From the NCBI RefSeq assembly GCF_031846585.1, contig NZ_JAVRHK010000001.1, positions 124,001-188,000 of the forward strand: a stretch of 64,000 nucleotides of DNA, read 5' to 3'. The translations under genes were made by a program, and so were the position numbers. Under the pieces are notes generated by a model. That model was not told the origin of the DNA. It was given only the letters and a program-made list of their open reading frames with translations, and searched no databases. The stretch is from Autumnicola musiva. Its GTDB lineage: Bacteria; Bacteroidota; Bacteroidia; Flavobacteriales; Flavobacteriaceae. Every line of letters begins with the position of its first letter. Positions within the stretch are counted from its first letter, which is position 1. Positions 36,153 through 45,157 of this stretch are shown in pieces.

Positions 36153-38981
36153 ATGTCTTCTCAAAAACGATTATTTCTGGTTGATGCCTACGCCCTTATT
36201 TTCCGCGGATATTATGCCTTTATCAAAAATCCGAGGATCAATTCCAAAGGTTTTAATACTTCAGCCATAATGGGCTTTATGAACTCCCTTTTTGACGTAA
36301 TCCGAAGAGAAAAACCAGATCATCTTGCCGTTTGTTTTGACAAAGAAGGGAGCGTGGTTCGAACTGAAATGTTTACCGACTATAAAGCGAACCGGGATGC
36401 CACTCCAGAGCCTATTATGCAGGGCATTCCTATTATTCAGGATATTTTAAGAGCCATGCATATTCCCGTTGTGGAACTTCCCGGGTGCGAGGCCGATGAT
36501 ATTATTGGAACGCTCGCGCAACAGGCCGAAGGGGAAGGCTACAAAGTTTTTATGGTTACTCCAGATAAGGATTTTGCCCAGCTTGTTACTGAAAACATAT
36601 TTATGTACCGCCCTGCAAGAATGGGTAACGGAATCGAGATTTGGGGGATTCCGGAAGTGCAGAAAAGATTTGCCGTAGAACGCCCGAAACAGGTGATTGA
36701 TTATCTTGGAATGATGGGTGATGCTGTAGATAACATCCCCGGTTTACCAGGGGTGGGCGATAAAACTGCCAAGAAATTCCTGAAACAGTTTGGCAGTATG
36801 GAAGGCCTTCTTGCCAATACCGCTGAACTGAAGGGAAAAATGAAAGAAAAGGTGGAAGCCCATGCCGAACAGGGAATTCTTTCCAAGAAACTGGCGGCAA
36901 TTATAATCGACTGTGATGTAAAATTTCATGCAGAAGATTATGAACTTTCCATGCCCGATGCTGAAAAGGTACAGGAAATTTTTGACGAACTGGAATTCCG
37001 TAGGCTTAAGGACCAGTTTATAAAATTATTCAGCGGGGAAGAAGACCATCCGCAAACGCAGGTGAGCAACTCCTCATCAGCACAACAAAATGCGGAAACT
37101 GCGGGGGCAGGTCAGTTTTCACTTTTTGGTGCGGGAGATGCAGAGAAAATCGAGGCCACTTCAGGACGAAAATCACTGGAAAACACACCTCATGTTTATC
37201 AGGCAGTAGCTACAGGAATGGCGCAAAAACTTTTTCTTCAGAATTTAATGAAGCAAAACAGCGTATGTTTTGAAACTGAAACCGACAGTGAAAATCCGTT
37301 GGAAGCATGTCTTATAGGAATTGCTTTTTCCTGGGAATCCGGTAAAGGATTTTATCTTCCGTTTCCCGAGGATCAAAATGAAGCGAAAAATCTTATTGAA
37401 GCGGTACGGCCATTTTTTGAGGATGAAAACATTGAAAAAACAGGTCAGAACCTCAAATATGATATTAAAGTTTTAGCCCGCTACGGCATTGAAATAAAAG
37501 GTACGCTTTTCGATACCATGATTGCCCATTATCTTATTAATCCCGATATGCGCCATAATATGGATGTTCTAGCCGAAACCTATCTTAATTATTCCCCGCA
37601 ACCACTATCGGAACTAGTAGGCAAAAAAGGCAAAAATCAGAAAAGCATGCGGGATATCACGCTGGAAAAACAGTCGGAATATGCGGTGGAAGATGCCGAT
37701 ATTACCCTTCAGCTAAAGCAGTTTTTTGAAAAGGAGTTAACCGAAGCAAATACGCGTAAACTTTTTGACGAAATTGAAATTCCGCTGGTAAGAGTTCTGG
37801 CAGGCATGGAACTGGAAGGCATTAAACTTGACCAGGATTTTCTTGGCTCCCTTTCTGAAGCTTTAAACCGTGATATTGCTGAACTGGAAGAAAGGATTTA
37901 TGCTGATGCTGGCGAAGAGTTTAATATTGGCTCCCCGAAACAACTGGGCATTATCCTTTTTGAAAAGATGGAACTGGTAAAGAAGCCGAAAAAGACCAAA
38001 ACCGGGCAGTACTCCACCAGTGAAGATATACTTTCGGTTTTGGCCAAAGATCATGAAATCATTCAGCGGGTACTGGATTATCGTGGACTTGTTAAGCTGA
38101 AAAACACTTATGTAGATGCTTTGCCGGGGCAAATTGAAAAAACCACCGGCCGTGTTCATACCGATTATGTCCAAACTATCGCGGCCACAGGAAGATTAAG
38201 TTCAAATAATCCTAACCTTCAAAATATACCTATAAGGACCGAAAGGGGACGCCAGGTGCGTAAGGCCTTTGTCCCAAGAGATAATGAGCATATTCTTCTG
38301 GCTGCCGATTATTCCCAGATTGAACTCAGAATTATCGCGGCTCTTAGCAAGGAAGAGAATATGATAAAAGCTTTCCGCGAAGGTGAAGATATTCACGCTT
38401 CTACCGCTGCCAGGGTATTTAATGTGCCTATTGAAGAAGTTACCCGGGAACAAAGAAGCAATGCAAAAACGGTTAATTTTGGTATTGTGTATGGTGTTTC
38501 TGCCTTTGGATTGAGTAACCAAACCAGCCTTTCCAGATCGGAGTCTAAAGAACTGATTGATACTTACTACAAAACATATCCAATGCTCAGCAATTATATT
38601 AGTGAGCAGGTGGCTTACGCCAGGGAAAATGGATATGTGCAAACTATTTTGGGCAGGAGAAGGTATTTAAAAGATATAAATTCTCAGAACGCCGTAGTAA
38701 GAGGTGCTGCGGAAAGGAATGCAGTAAATGCGCCAATCCAGGGAAGTGCCGCAGATGTTATTAAACTTGCAATGATCAATATTCACCGTAAACTGAAGAA
38801 CAGCAATTACAAAACTAAAATGCTGCTACAGGTACATGATGAACTCGTGTTTGATGTTTATAAGCCGGAATTGGAAGAGATAACCAAAATGATAAAATCT
38901 GAAATGGAAAGTGCTTACACTATGGAAGTACCTTTAGAGGTAGATTTGGGCACAGGACAAAACTGGCTGGAAGCCCATTAA
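36153..38981 (+). CDS. polA: DNA polymerase I
   Basis: 942 residues with three domains: 5' nuclease (about 1-290, AYALIFRGYYAF and GCEADDIIG), 3'-5' exonuclease (about 350-545) and polymerase (about 560-942). Polymerase motifs A (DYSQIELR), B (AKTVNFGIVYG) and C (VHDELV) are intact. In the proofreading domain, ExoII (GQNLKYD) and ExoIII (YAVEDAD) are present, but the first ExoI Asp is Glu374 (FETETDS), which may lower proofreading. It fills gaps and removes RNA primers. Confidence 0.98.
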   Translation: MSSQKRLFLVDAYALIFRGYYAFIKNPRINSKGFNTSAIMGFMNSLFDVIRREKPDHLAVCFDKEGSVVRTEMFTDYKANRDATPEPIMQGIPIIQDILRAMHIPVVELPGCEADDIIGTLAQQAEGEGYKVFMVTPDKDFAQLVTENIFMYRPARMGNGIEIWGIPEVQKRFAVERPKQVIDYLGMMGDAVDNIPGLPGVGDKTAKKFLKQFGSMEGLLANTAELKGKMKEKVEAHAEQGILSKKLAAIIIDCDVKFHAEDYELSMPDAEKVQEIFDELEFRRLKDQFIKLFSGEEDHPQTQVSNSSSAQQNAETAGAGQFSLFGAGDAEKIEATSGRKSLENTPHVYQAVATGMAQKLFLQNLMKQNSVCFETETDSENPLEACLIGIAFSWESGKGFYLPFPEDQNEAKNLIEAVRPFFEDENIEKTGQNLKYDIKVLARYGIEIKGTLFDTMIAHYLINPDMRHNMDVLAETYLNYSPQPLSELVGKKGKNQKSMRDITLEKQSEYAVEDADITLQLKQFFEKELTEANTRKLFDEIEIPLVRVLAGMELEGIKLDQDFLGSLSEALNRDIAELEERIYADAGEEFNIGSPKQLGIILFEKMELVKKPKKTKTGQYSTSEDILSVLAKDHEIIQRVLDYRGLVKLKNTYVDALPGQIEKTTGRVHTDYVQTIAATGRLSSNNPNLQNIPIRTERGRQVRKAFVPRDNEHILLAADYSQIELRIIAALSKEENMIKAFREGEDIHASTAARVFNVPIEEVTREQRSNAKTVNFGIVYGVSAFGLSNQTSLSRSESKELIDTYYKTYPMLSNYISEQVAYARENGYVQTILGRRRYLKDINSQNAVVRGAAERNAVNAPIQGSAADVIKLAMINIHRKLKNSNYKTKMLLQVHDELVFDVYKPELEEITKMIKSEMESAYTMEVPLEVDLGTGQNWLEAH

Positions 38982-39133
38982 AGAAGGCTTCAAATAAAGA
39001 AATATAAGTGTCTCATTGATTTGGAGTATGTTCGTTATTTAATTGTATAGATAAAAGAGGAAATTAAAAGTTCAAATAGGATCGGCCCCCGTAAAACTTC
39101 AATACCTTCAGGAAAAATAAAATTGTTACTAAA

Positions 39134-40171
39134 ATGTCTGCTAATCAGAAAAAAGAAACACATTATTCTTTTGTACAGAAGGTTTGGATTGTTGGCCTTA
39201 TATTTTCTTTAATAGCTACAATCCTTCTAATTTTTGAGGCTACCTTCAATATTCTTATCCTTGTTTTGGCCGGAAGCCTTTTTGCCTGCTTTTTTAGAGG
39301 AATAAGCTCCTATATTAGACATAAAACAGGATGGAGTGTAAAAATCACATTATCTATTTCTGTTATTGGAACGCTGTTAATCATTGCCGGAATTTTCTGG
39401 CTTATTGGAGCAACAGTTTCCTCACAGACTTCACAAATTGAAGAAACCTTTCCAGTTATAATAGAAGACGCACAAAATTCACTCAATGGCAGCCGGGTGG
39501 GCCGGGAGATTATGGAGCAACTGGAAGAATTACAATCTTCAGAAAAAATTCCACAGTACCTGTCCAAGTTTTTTATGACTACCTTTGGCGGGATAGGAGA
39601 CGTTTATATTATCCTTCTTATAGGTATTTTCTTCACCATCTCTCCTCATTTATATAAAAGTGGAATTGTTCTGCTTGTTCCTCCCGGGAAAAGGGATAAA
39701 GCGGAAGCAGTACTGAAACATTTAGGATCTGGCCTTACAAAATGGCTAGCGGGAAAATTCATTGCTATGTTCGCAGTATTCATTTTAACCGCTATTGGCC
39801 TGGTTATCCTGGGTATGCCCATGTGGCTCACACTGGCGGTTTTTGCCGGGATTTTAAACTTCATACCTAATTTTGGTCCATTGGCGGCAATGGTTCCCGC
39901 AGTATTAATGGCACTGGCTATTAGTCCCACCACCGCGCTCATTATTATTATTATGTATACTGCAATACAACTTATAGAAAGCAGTTTTATTACCCCAAAG
40001 GCCCAGCAAAGGTTAATAGAGATTCCACCGGCATTGATCATTATTTCCCAAATTTTTATAGGTGCGATGACGGGGATATGGGGAGTGATATTTGCGACCC
40101 CATTAGTATTGATAATAATTATTCTTGTACAGGACCTTTATGTGAAGCCCATGGAAGAAAAAGACACTTAA
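39134..40171 (+). CDS. AI-2E/PerM family permease
   Basis: 345 residues with about eight membrane helices. It has the family hallmarks: a soluble loop after helix 3 (residues about 95-150) and the C-terminal GILNFIPNFGPL and ATPLVLIIIILVQDLYV segments. Members export small molecules or ions (autoinducer-2, Na+/H+), but the substrate cannot be assigned here. It is a single-gene unit. Confidence 0.9.
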   Translation: MSANQKKETHYSFVQKVWIVGLIFSLIATILLIFEATFNILILVLAGSLFACFFRGISSYIRHKTGWSVKITLSISVIGTLLIIAGIFWLIGATVSSQTSQIEETFPVIIEDAQNSLNGSRVGREIMEQLEELQSSEKIPQYLSKFFMTTFGGIGDVYIILLIGIFFTISPHLYKSGIVLLVPPGKRDKAEAVLKHLGSGLTKWLAGKFIAMFAVFILTAIGLVILGMPMWLTLAVFAGILNFIPNFGPLAAMVPAVLMALAISPTTALIIIIMYTAIQLIESSFITPKAQQRLIEIPPALIIISQIFIGAMTGIWGVIFATPLVLIIIILVQDLYVKPMEEKDT

Positions 40172-40232
40172 TCCTCGCGGTAGGAGTAACTTGTGGATTA
40201 TGCATTGAAAAGAACATTAATAGTTTAAAAAA

Positions 40233-40267
40233 GAAAGCCCCACAATTGGGGATTATGTGGAGCTTTC
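40233..40267 (-). terminator. Terminator of the lipoprotein gene
   Basis: A 12-base stem GAAAGC-CCCACA against TGTGG-AGCTTTC with one mismatch. On the minus strand it is followed by a T-rich run. It lies 22 bases after the lipoprotein stop. Confidence 0.82.
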
Positions 40268-40289
40268 AAACTAACAAAAACTAACAAGT

Positions 40290-40898
40290 TTAAATTTTCT
40301 TATACACAGTTTCTATTTGTGTAACATCACCTACCACTGTGTTTTCCCTGCCATCATTAATATAACTAGCCCCGTCAACTTCTGCTGCCGTCAGGGTGAC
40401 CGTAAGATACTCACCATCTGTCTCACTGGAGAGCGAAATATTTTTAGTTTCGGTAATGGTCATTCCATTTAAGTCAAAAGTTACTTCCAATTTAGTAGTA
40501 TCATTTTCATTTACCACATCATAATTTGCAGAATAGGCTCCATAACTACAGCTAAAGCCTCCGGGGGTGGTAAAATTTAATTTAGCCTGCCCTGTCTCAA
40601 CATTCCCGTTATCATAAAAATGAAAATACATAGCATTAAAGCAATCTGTTTCTTCAAGAATATTGGTACTGCTGTCCGGCTCTCCATCGTTAAGATTAAC
40701 TGCCACATCAGAAGTCATGGAAACAAGCTCCCACCTTCCTACAAGGTCACTACTTTCTATGGTAGCATTAGCCGTAAGCATTTTAGACTGAGTTTGCTGC
40801 ACTTCCATCATTTCGTCCTGATCGGCTTCACAGGACATTATTGAAAATGCCAACATAATACAGGCAATAGGGGTAATTTTTAATAGGTTCTTCATCAT
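40290..40898 (-). CDS. Lipocalin-like outer-membrane lipoprotein
   Basis: 202 residues. A lipoprotein signal ends at the lipobox IMSC (Cys23) and is followed by a polar spacer. The mature part opens with LVGRWELVSM, the usual first strand of lipocalin-like domains, and is rich in beta strands and Thr/Asn. Two further Cys (DCFNAMYF, FSCSYG) may form a disulfide. The ligand is unknown. It is probably exposed on the periplasmic or outer face. Confidence 0.75.
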   Translation of the reverse strand: MMKNLLKITPIACIMLAFSIMSCEADQDEMMEVQQTQSKMLTANATIESSDLVGRWELVSMTSDVAVNLNDGEPDSSTNILEETDCFNAMYFHFYDNGNVETGQAKLNFTTPGGFSCSYGAYSANYDVVNENDTTKLEVTFDLNGMTITETKNISLSSETDGEYLTVTLTAAEVDGASYINDGRENTVVGDVTQIETVYKKI

Positions 40899-40923
40899 AG
40901 TTTGGGTTTAGATTCGGGAAGGG

Positions 40924-40931
40924 CAAAAATA
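40924..40931 (-). promoter_or_regulatory. Candidate -7 box for the lipocalin-like lipoprotein
   Basis: It reads TATTTTTG on the minus strand, 26 bases upstream of the start. There is no recognisable -33 TTG. Confidence 0.35.
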
Positions 40932-41152
40932 CTACAACTCTTCCTTTATTTATGACTATATTAACATAAACTATGCCACTTATCGATAAAAAACACATCT
41001 TTGACTTGTTTCTACGCTTCTACTATCCATATTGTAGGAAAAAGAGGCTTCATACCAGTTAACCATGCAATATCATTCAAAACATGTTTAAAACAATAAA
41101 AGCCTTCTGAAAACCAGCATTTTCTACTTAGATAAAATATTGAATGGCGTGT
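40932..41152. other. Intergenic DNA between lipoprotein and rplM
   Basis: No open frame of useful length and no repeat that I can support. The left edge carries the lipoprotein promoter and the right edge runs into the rplM promoter. Confidence 0.5.
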
Positions 41153-41182
41153 TTGCTATATAGATTAATAATTGTACATTTG
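41153..41182 (+). promoter_or_regulatory. Promoter of the rplM-rpsI operon
   Basis: TTG (41153-41155), 19 bases, then TACATTTG (41175-41182): a full Bacteroidota consensus promoter. Transcription should begin near 41188, at the foot of a leader hairpin. Confidence 0.85.
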
Positions 41183-41185
41183 CAG

Positions 41186-41219
41186 CCCATTTTCCCAGGA
41201 TCAAAATTGGGATTATGGG
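41186..41219 (+). promoter_or_regulatory. Leader hairpin of rplM (possible L13 or other regulator site)
   Basis: Two 5-base helices, CCCAT/ATGGG and TCCCA/TGGGA, are separated by a symmetric TT/TT internal loop and capped by a 10-base loop. It begins at the predicted 5' end of the transcript. There is no U tract, so it is not a terminator. It could be an autoregulatory ribosomal-protein site or a stability element. Confidence 0.55.
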
Positions 41220-41255
41220 AATGGAATGTTTAATTATTAAGTAAAACTATTTAGT

Positions 41256-41711
41256 GTGGACACATTAAGTTACAAAACAGTATCAGCCAATAAGGCTACC
41301 GTTACCAAAGAATGGGTACACGTAGATGCTGAAGGACAAACACTGGGACGTCTTGCTTCTAAAGTAGCAAAAATACTTAGAGGGAAGTATAAACCAGACT
41401 TCACCCCACACGTTGATTGCGGAGATAACGTGGTTATCACAAACGCTGAAAAAATCAACTTAACCGGAAAAAAATGGGATTCCAAGGAATACATTCGACA
41501 CACCGGTCATCCAGGGGGACAAAAAAGTCTTACAGCATCCGAATTATTCAACAAAGCTCCTGAGCGATTAATTGAAAAAGCGGTAAAAGGAATGTTGCCT
41601 AAAAACAAACTGGGCGCAGACTTATTCAGAAATTTAAAGGTTTATGCAGGATCTGAGCACGGCCAGGAAGCACAAAAACCTAAAACTATTAACTTAAACG
41701 ATCTTAAGTAA
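41256..41711 (+). CDS. rplM: 50S ribosomal protein L13
   Basis: 151 residues starting with GTG, which fits the usual flavobacterial N-terminus (DTLSYKTVSANKATV). Core motifs GQTLGRLASKVAKILRGK, HVDCGDNVVITNAEKI and HPGGQKS are present. L13 is an early 50S assembly protein. Its last base is shared with the first base of rpsI. Confidence 0.98.
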   Translation: MDTLSYKTVSANKATVTKEWVHVDAEGQTLGRLASKVAKILRGKYKPDFTPHVDCGDNVVITNAEKINLTGKKWDSKEYIRHTGHPGGQKSLTASELFNKAPERLIEKAVKGMLPKNKLGADLFRNLKVYAGSEHGQEAQKPKTINLNDLK

Positions 41712-42097
41712 TGGAGGTTATTCACAAAATTGGTCGTAGAAAAACGGCAGTTGCACGTGTTTATGTTTCTGATGGAAATGGGAACATTACCGTGAACAAA
41801 AAAGAGATGAACGATTATTTTACTACCGGTACACTTAGGTATAAAGTAAATCAGGCACTAAACCTTACCGGAAACGATCAAACTTTTGATGTTAAGGTAA
41901 ATGTTTACGGTGGCGGAATTACAGGACAGGCAGAAGCTATTCGTCTTGCACTTTCCAGAGCAATGGTAGCATTAGACGAAGAGCACCGTACAACTCTTAA
42001 ACCGGAAGGTTTATTAACAAGAGATCCACGTATGGTAGAACGTAAGAAGTACGGGCAGAAGAAAGCACGTAAGAAATTCCAGTTCTCTAAACGTTAA
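41711..42097 (+). CDS. rpsI: 30S ribosomal protein S9
   Basis: 128 residues. GRRKTAVARVYV opens the protein, YGGGITGQAEAIRLALSRAM follows, and the C-terminal tail KKARKKFQFSKR reaches the P-site tRNA. The start codon overlaps the rplM stop by one base, a standard coupled pair. Confidence 0.98.
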   Translation: MEVIHKIGRRKTAVARVYVSDGNGNITVNKKEMNDYFTTGTLRYKVNQALNLTGNDQTFDVKVNVYGGGITGQAEAIRLALSRAMVALDEEHRTTLKPEGLLTRDPRMVERKKYGQKKARKKFQFSKR

Positions 42098-42275
42098 TTA
42101 TCCGGGCACAGCCCTTAAAGTTCATTTAAATTAAAAATATTTTTGTTGTTACTCCGGGGTCACACTAAGCTTTGCGAAGTGCCGGTAGTTAGTTTAGCAT
42201 CTAAACAAGCAAGGCCATGTTTATAACAGCCACTTGCCTGTTGCTATCTTCAACAGAACGTAAACTATTACAAAA
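42098..42275 (+). promoter_or_regulatory. Structured spacer or leader upstream of rpsB
   Basis: 178 non-coding bases between rpsI and rpsB. Two hairpins can be drawn: GTTTAG-CAT-CTAAAC at 42192-42206, and a longer one at 42209-42237 with arms GCAAGGC and GCC-CA-CTTGC plus an inner TGTT/AACA helix. No U tract follows either. An rpsB leader that senses S2 is plausible but unproven. Confidence 0.4.
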
Positions 42276-43181
42276 ATGGCAAACAAAGTAGAAGTAAAAG
42301 AATTACTTGACGCAGGTGTACATTTTGGACACCTTACAAGACGATGGAATCCAAATATGGCTCCTTACATATACATGGAGCGCAACGGGATTCACATCAT
42401 CAACCTATATAAAAGTGCTGCTAAAATGCAGGAAGCCGGAGAGGCTTTGGCAAAAATCGCAGCGAGTGGTAGAAAAATACTTTTCGTAGCTACCAAGAAA
42501 CAAGCTAAAGAAATTGTTGCTGAACAAGCAGAAAGAGCAAACATGCCTTACATCACTGAAAGATGGCCCGGTGGTATGTTAACCAACTTTGTAACTATTC
42601 GTAAAGCTGTTAAAAAAATGGCTTCTATTGATAGAATGAAAAAGGATGGTACTTTTAATACCCTTTCTAAAAAGGAACGTCTGCAGGTAGATCGTCTTAG
42701 AGCAAAGTTGGAGAAAAACCTTGGCTCTATTTCAGATATGTCCAGGCTTCCAGCAGCTCTTTTCGTTGTTGATATTACACGTGAACACATTGCAGTTAAA
42801 GAAGCTCAAAAATTAAACATTCCAATTTTTGCGATGGTAGATACAAATTCTGACCCTCGTGAAGTAGATTATTTGATCCCTTCAAACGACGATGCTTCTA
42901 AATCTATCAGCAAAGTAATTTCTTATGTTGCAGATTCTATAATTGATGGCCTTTCTGAAAGAAAGTCTAGCAAAGAATCCAAGAAAGAAGAAAAAGCTGA
43001 AAAAGACGCTAAAGGGGAAAAGTCTGAAAAAGCAGCTCCTAAAGCCAAAAAAGAGAAAGCTGAAGCGCCTTCTACAGATGCCGAAGATAAAAAGGCTATG
43101 AAAGACGCCAAGAAAGATGTAAAGCTTGAATCTAAACAGCAAACTTTAGATAAATCTTCTTCTAACGAAGAAGAAGAATAA
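42276..43181 (+). CDS. rpsB: 30S ribosomal protein S2 with charged C-terminal extension
   Basis: 301 residues. The S2 core (about 1-225) has GVHFGHLTRRWNPNMAPYIY, the GRKILFVATKKQAKEIV segment and the TERWPGGMLTN loop. The last about 70 residues are an unstructured Lys/Glu/Ala/Ser tail that standard S2 lacks. Such tails occur in Bacteroidota and may help recruit S1 or other partners. A hairpin terminator lies before tsf. Confidence 0.97.
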   Translation: MANKVEVKELLDAGVHFGHLTRRWNPNMAPYIYMERNGIHIINLYKSAAKMQEAGEALAKIAASGRKILFVATKKQAKEIVAEQAERANMPYITERWPGGMLTNFVTIRKAVKKMASIDRMKKDGTFNTLSKKERLQVDRLRAKLEKNLGSISDMSRLPAALFVVDITREHIAVKEAQKLNIPIFAMVDTNSDPREVDYLIPSNDDASKSISKVISYVADSIIDGLSERKSSKESKKEEKAEKDAKGEKSEKAAPKAKKEKAEAPSTDAEDKKAMKDAKKDVKLESKQQTLDKSSSNEEEE

Positions 43182-43206
43182 AATATAATAGTTTGGTAAA
43201 TTTTAC

Positions 43207-43249
43207 AAGTCGTTTAGTTCGTTTTTTCAATCTGGCTAAACGACTTTTT
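43207..43249 (+). terminator. Terminator-like hairpin between rpsB and tsf
   Basis: A perfect 11-base stem AAGTCGTTTAG/CTAAACGACTT with an 18-base loop, followed by TTTTAA. The large loop suggests partial read-through, which would set the rpsB:tsf ratio. Confidence 0.75.
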
Positions 43250-43272
43250 AATTCTAAATAAAATCAAATACT

Positions 43273-44100
43273 ATGGCTAAGATATCCGCCGCAGAAGTAA
43301 ATAAACTAAGAAAAGCTACCGGTGCAGGAATGATGGACTGCAAAAAAGCTTTGGTAGAAGTTGATGGTGATTTTGACAAGGCAATTGAAGTTCTTCGTAA
43401 AAAAGGACAAAAAGTTGCTGCCAAGAGAGCAGACAGGGAATCCACTGAAGGCGCTGCAATCGCTAAAGTAAATAATGACCAAACTAAAGGTGTGGTTATT
43501 TCTCTGAATTGCGAAACCGACTTTGTTGCTAAAAATGATGATTTCATAGCACTTGCACAAAGCCTTGCTGAACTTGCCCTGGACTACAACACAAAAGAAG
43601 AGCTTTTGGCTGCAGATTATAAAGGAATCACTGTTCAGGATAAGCTTACAGAGCAAACCGGGGTAATTGGTGAAAAGATAGAGATTGGATCTTTTAAAAC
43701 CCTGCAGGCTCCTTTTGTAGGATCTTATATTCACGCAGGTAACAAAATTGCCGTTGTAACAGGACTTTCTGCTAACGTAGACGGAGCTGATGAGGCTGCC
43801 AAAAACGTTTCTATGCAGGCTGCCGCAATGAATCCTGTTGCTTTAAATGAAGAAGGCGTAGACCAGTCAACTATAGACAAAGAGATTGAAATTGCCAAAG
43901 ATCAATTGCGCCAGGAAGGCAAACCTGAAGAAATGCTTGATAAAATCGCAAAAGGTAAAATCAACCGTTTCTTTAAAGATAATACTTTGGTGAATCAGGA
44001 TTACATTAAAGGTAACAAAGAAAGCGTTGCCGATTATGTAAAATCTGTAGATGCTAACCTTACCGTTATTGGTTTTGAAAGAGTAGCTTTAGGAGAATAA
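43273..44100 (+). CDS. tsf: Elongation factor Ts
   Basis: 275 residues. The N-terminal UBA-like domain has ISAAEVNKLRKATGAGMMDCKKAL. The core nucleotide-exchange region follows, with FVAKNDDF and the IAVVTGLSAN strand. It recycles EF-Tu-GDP. Directly after rpsB, as in most bacteria. Confidence 0.98.
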   Translation: MAKISAAEVNKLRKATGAGMMDCKKALVEVDGDFDKAIEVLRKKGQKVAAKRADRESTEGAAIAKVNNDQTKGVVISLNCETDFVAKNDDFIALAQSLAELALDYNTKEELLAADYKGITVQDKLTEQTGVIGEKIEIGSFKTLQAPFVGSYIHAGNKIAVVTGLSANVDGADEAAKNVSMQAAAMNPVALNEEGVDQSTIDKEIEIAKDQLRQEGKPEEMLDKIAKGKINRFFKDNTLVNQDYIKGNKESVADYVKSVDANLTVIGFERVALGE

Positions 44101-44119
44101 TTTTTTCAATACAAAACAA

Positions 44120-44158
44120 AAAACCGCTTTCTGATTCAGGAAGCGGTTTTTTTCTTTT
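44120..44158 (+). terminator. Terminator of tsf
   Basis: A 12-base stem AAAACCGCTTTC/GGAAGCGGTTTT (one wobble), a 7-base loop and a long T run, 20 bases after the tsf stop. Confidence 0.93.
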
Positions 44159-44165
44159 AATTACC

Positions 44166-44250
44166 TAAGATGAAGTGTCACCTTTAAGCGTAGTGGAAAG
44201 TTCAGCTTCCCTTTTACGTTCAAAAGATCCTGAACCAGGTTCAGGAGGAA
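44166..44250. repeat. Diverged interspersed repeat of the flavobacterial GTCAC...GCGTAGT type
   Basis: The stretch contains GTCACCTTTAAGCGTAGTGG and, further on, CCTGAACCAGGTTCAGG, a perfect 8-base inverted repeat around one base. I associate both pieces with short non-coding repeats scattered in flavobacterial genomes. This copy looks degenerate. Other copies lie outside the window, so the assignment is from memory of the pattern. Confidence 0.4.
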
Positions 44251-44310
44251 AAACCTCTTCATTAATACTCTGCTTTTCCCAGTTTTTCTGCAAAAAATAT
44301 CTTAAAACTT

Positions 44311-45057
44311 ATGTCGGCTCAAACCTTCAAATTCAAAGAATTCTCCATAGAACAAGATAAATGCGCCATGAAAATAGGAACTGATGGTGTCCTGTTAGGC
44401 GCATGGGCTTCCCTTAGCAATCAACCGGAATCTATCCTGGACATTGGCACCGGCACAGGGCTTATTGCTTTAATGACGGCACAACGTTCTGATGCTCTTC
44501 TTATAGATGCCATAGAAATTGAAGAGAACGCTTATGAACAGGCGGTTGAGAATTTTGAGAGTAGTCCCTGGGGTGACCGCCTTTTCTGTTATCATGCCGG
44601 TTTAAATGAATTTGCTGAAGAAATGCAGGATGAGGAAAAATACGACCTTATCATTTCAAATCCGCCCTTCTATGCTGCGCCTCTAGCTCCGGAAACAGCC
44701 GAAAAAGAGGAAAAAATGACCAAAGCCAGGAAAATGGCCCGATTTGCCGATGCACTGCCTTTTGGCCATTTAGTAAGAGGAGTATCTATGCTACTTTCAG
44801 AAAAAGGAAACTTCAGCGTGATTATCCCCTTTTCTGAAGAAGAAAATTTTATTAAACTGGCCGCGGAAGTAAATTTGTTTCCGCAGAAAATTACCCGTGT
44901 AAAAGGCACAGGAAAAAGTCCTGTAAAAAGATCGCTGCTAAACTTCAGTTTTCATAAAACCGCAACAGAAGAAAATGAGCTCGTCTTAGAAATATCACGC
45001 CATAATTATACGGAAGAATATAAAGATCTGGTGAAACCTTTTTATCTGAAATTATAG
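44311..45057 (+). CDS. trmN6: tRNA1(Val) (adenine37-N6)-methyltransferase
   Basis: 248 residues, a class I SAM methyltransferase. The SAM-binding motif ILDIGTGTGLIALM, acidic IDAIEIEENAYEQA, and the catalytic NPPFY (IISNPPFYAAPL) of N6-adenine enzymes are all present. The opening FKFKEFSIEQDKCAMKIGTDGVLLGAW is diagnostic of the YfiC/TrmN6 family, which modifies A37 in tRNA1-Val. Confidence 0.93.
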   Translation: MSAQTFKFKEFSIEQDKCAMKIGTDGVLLGAWASLSNQPESILDIGTGTGLIALMTAQRSDALLIDAIEIEENAYEQAVENFESSPWGDRLFCYHAGLNEFAEEMQDEEKYDLIISNPPFYAAPLAPETAEKEEKMTKARKMARFADALPFGHLVRGVSMLLSEKGNFSVIIPFSEEENFIKLAAEVNLFPQKITRVKGTGKSPVKRSLLNFSFHKTATEENELVLEISRHNYTEEYKDLVKPFYLKL

Positions 45058-45157
45058 CCCAATTTTAAAGCCTCTCCTGGAAGATTTGGACCTTATAGGT
45101 TTTTGATAGGTCAGTGTTTGCAAGATAAAAAAGATTGGTTGCTGTAAAACTCTTGGT

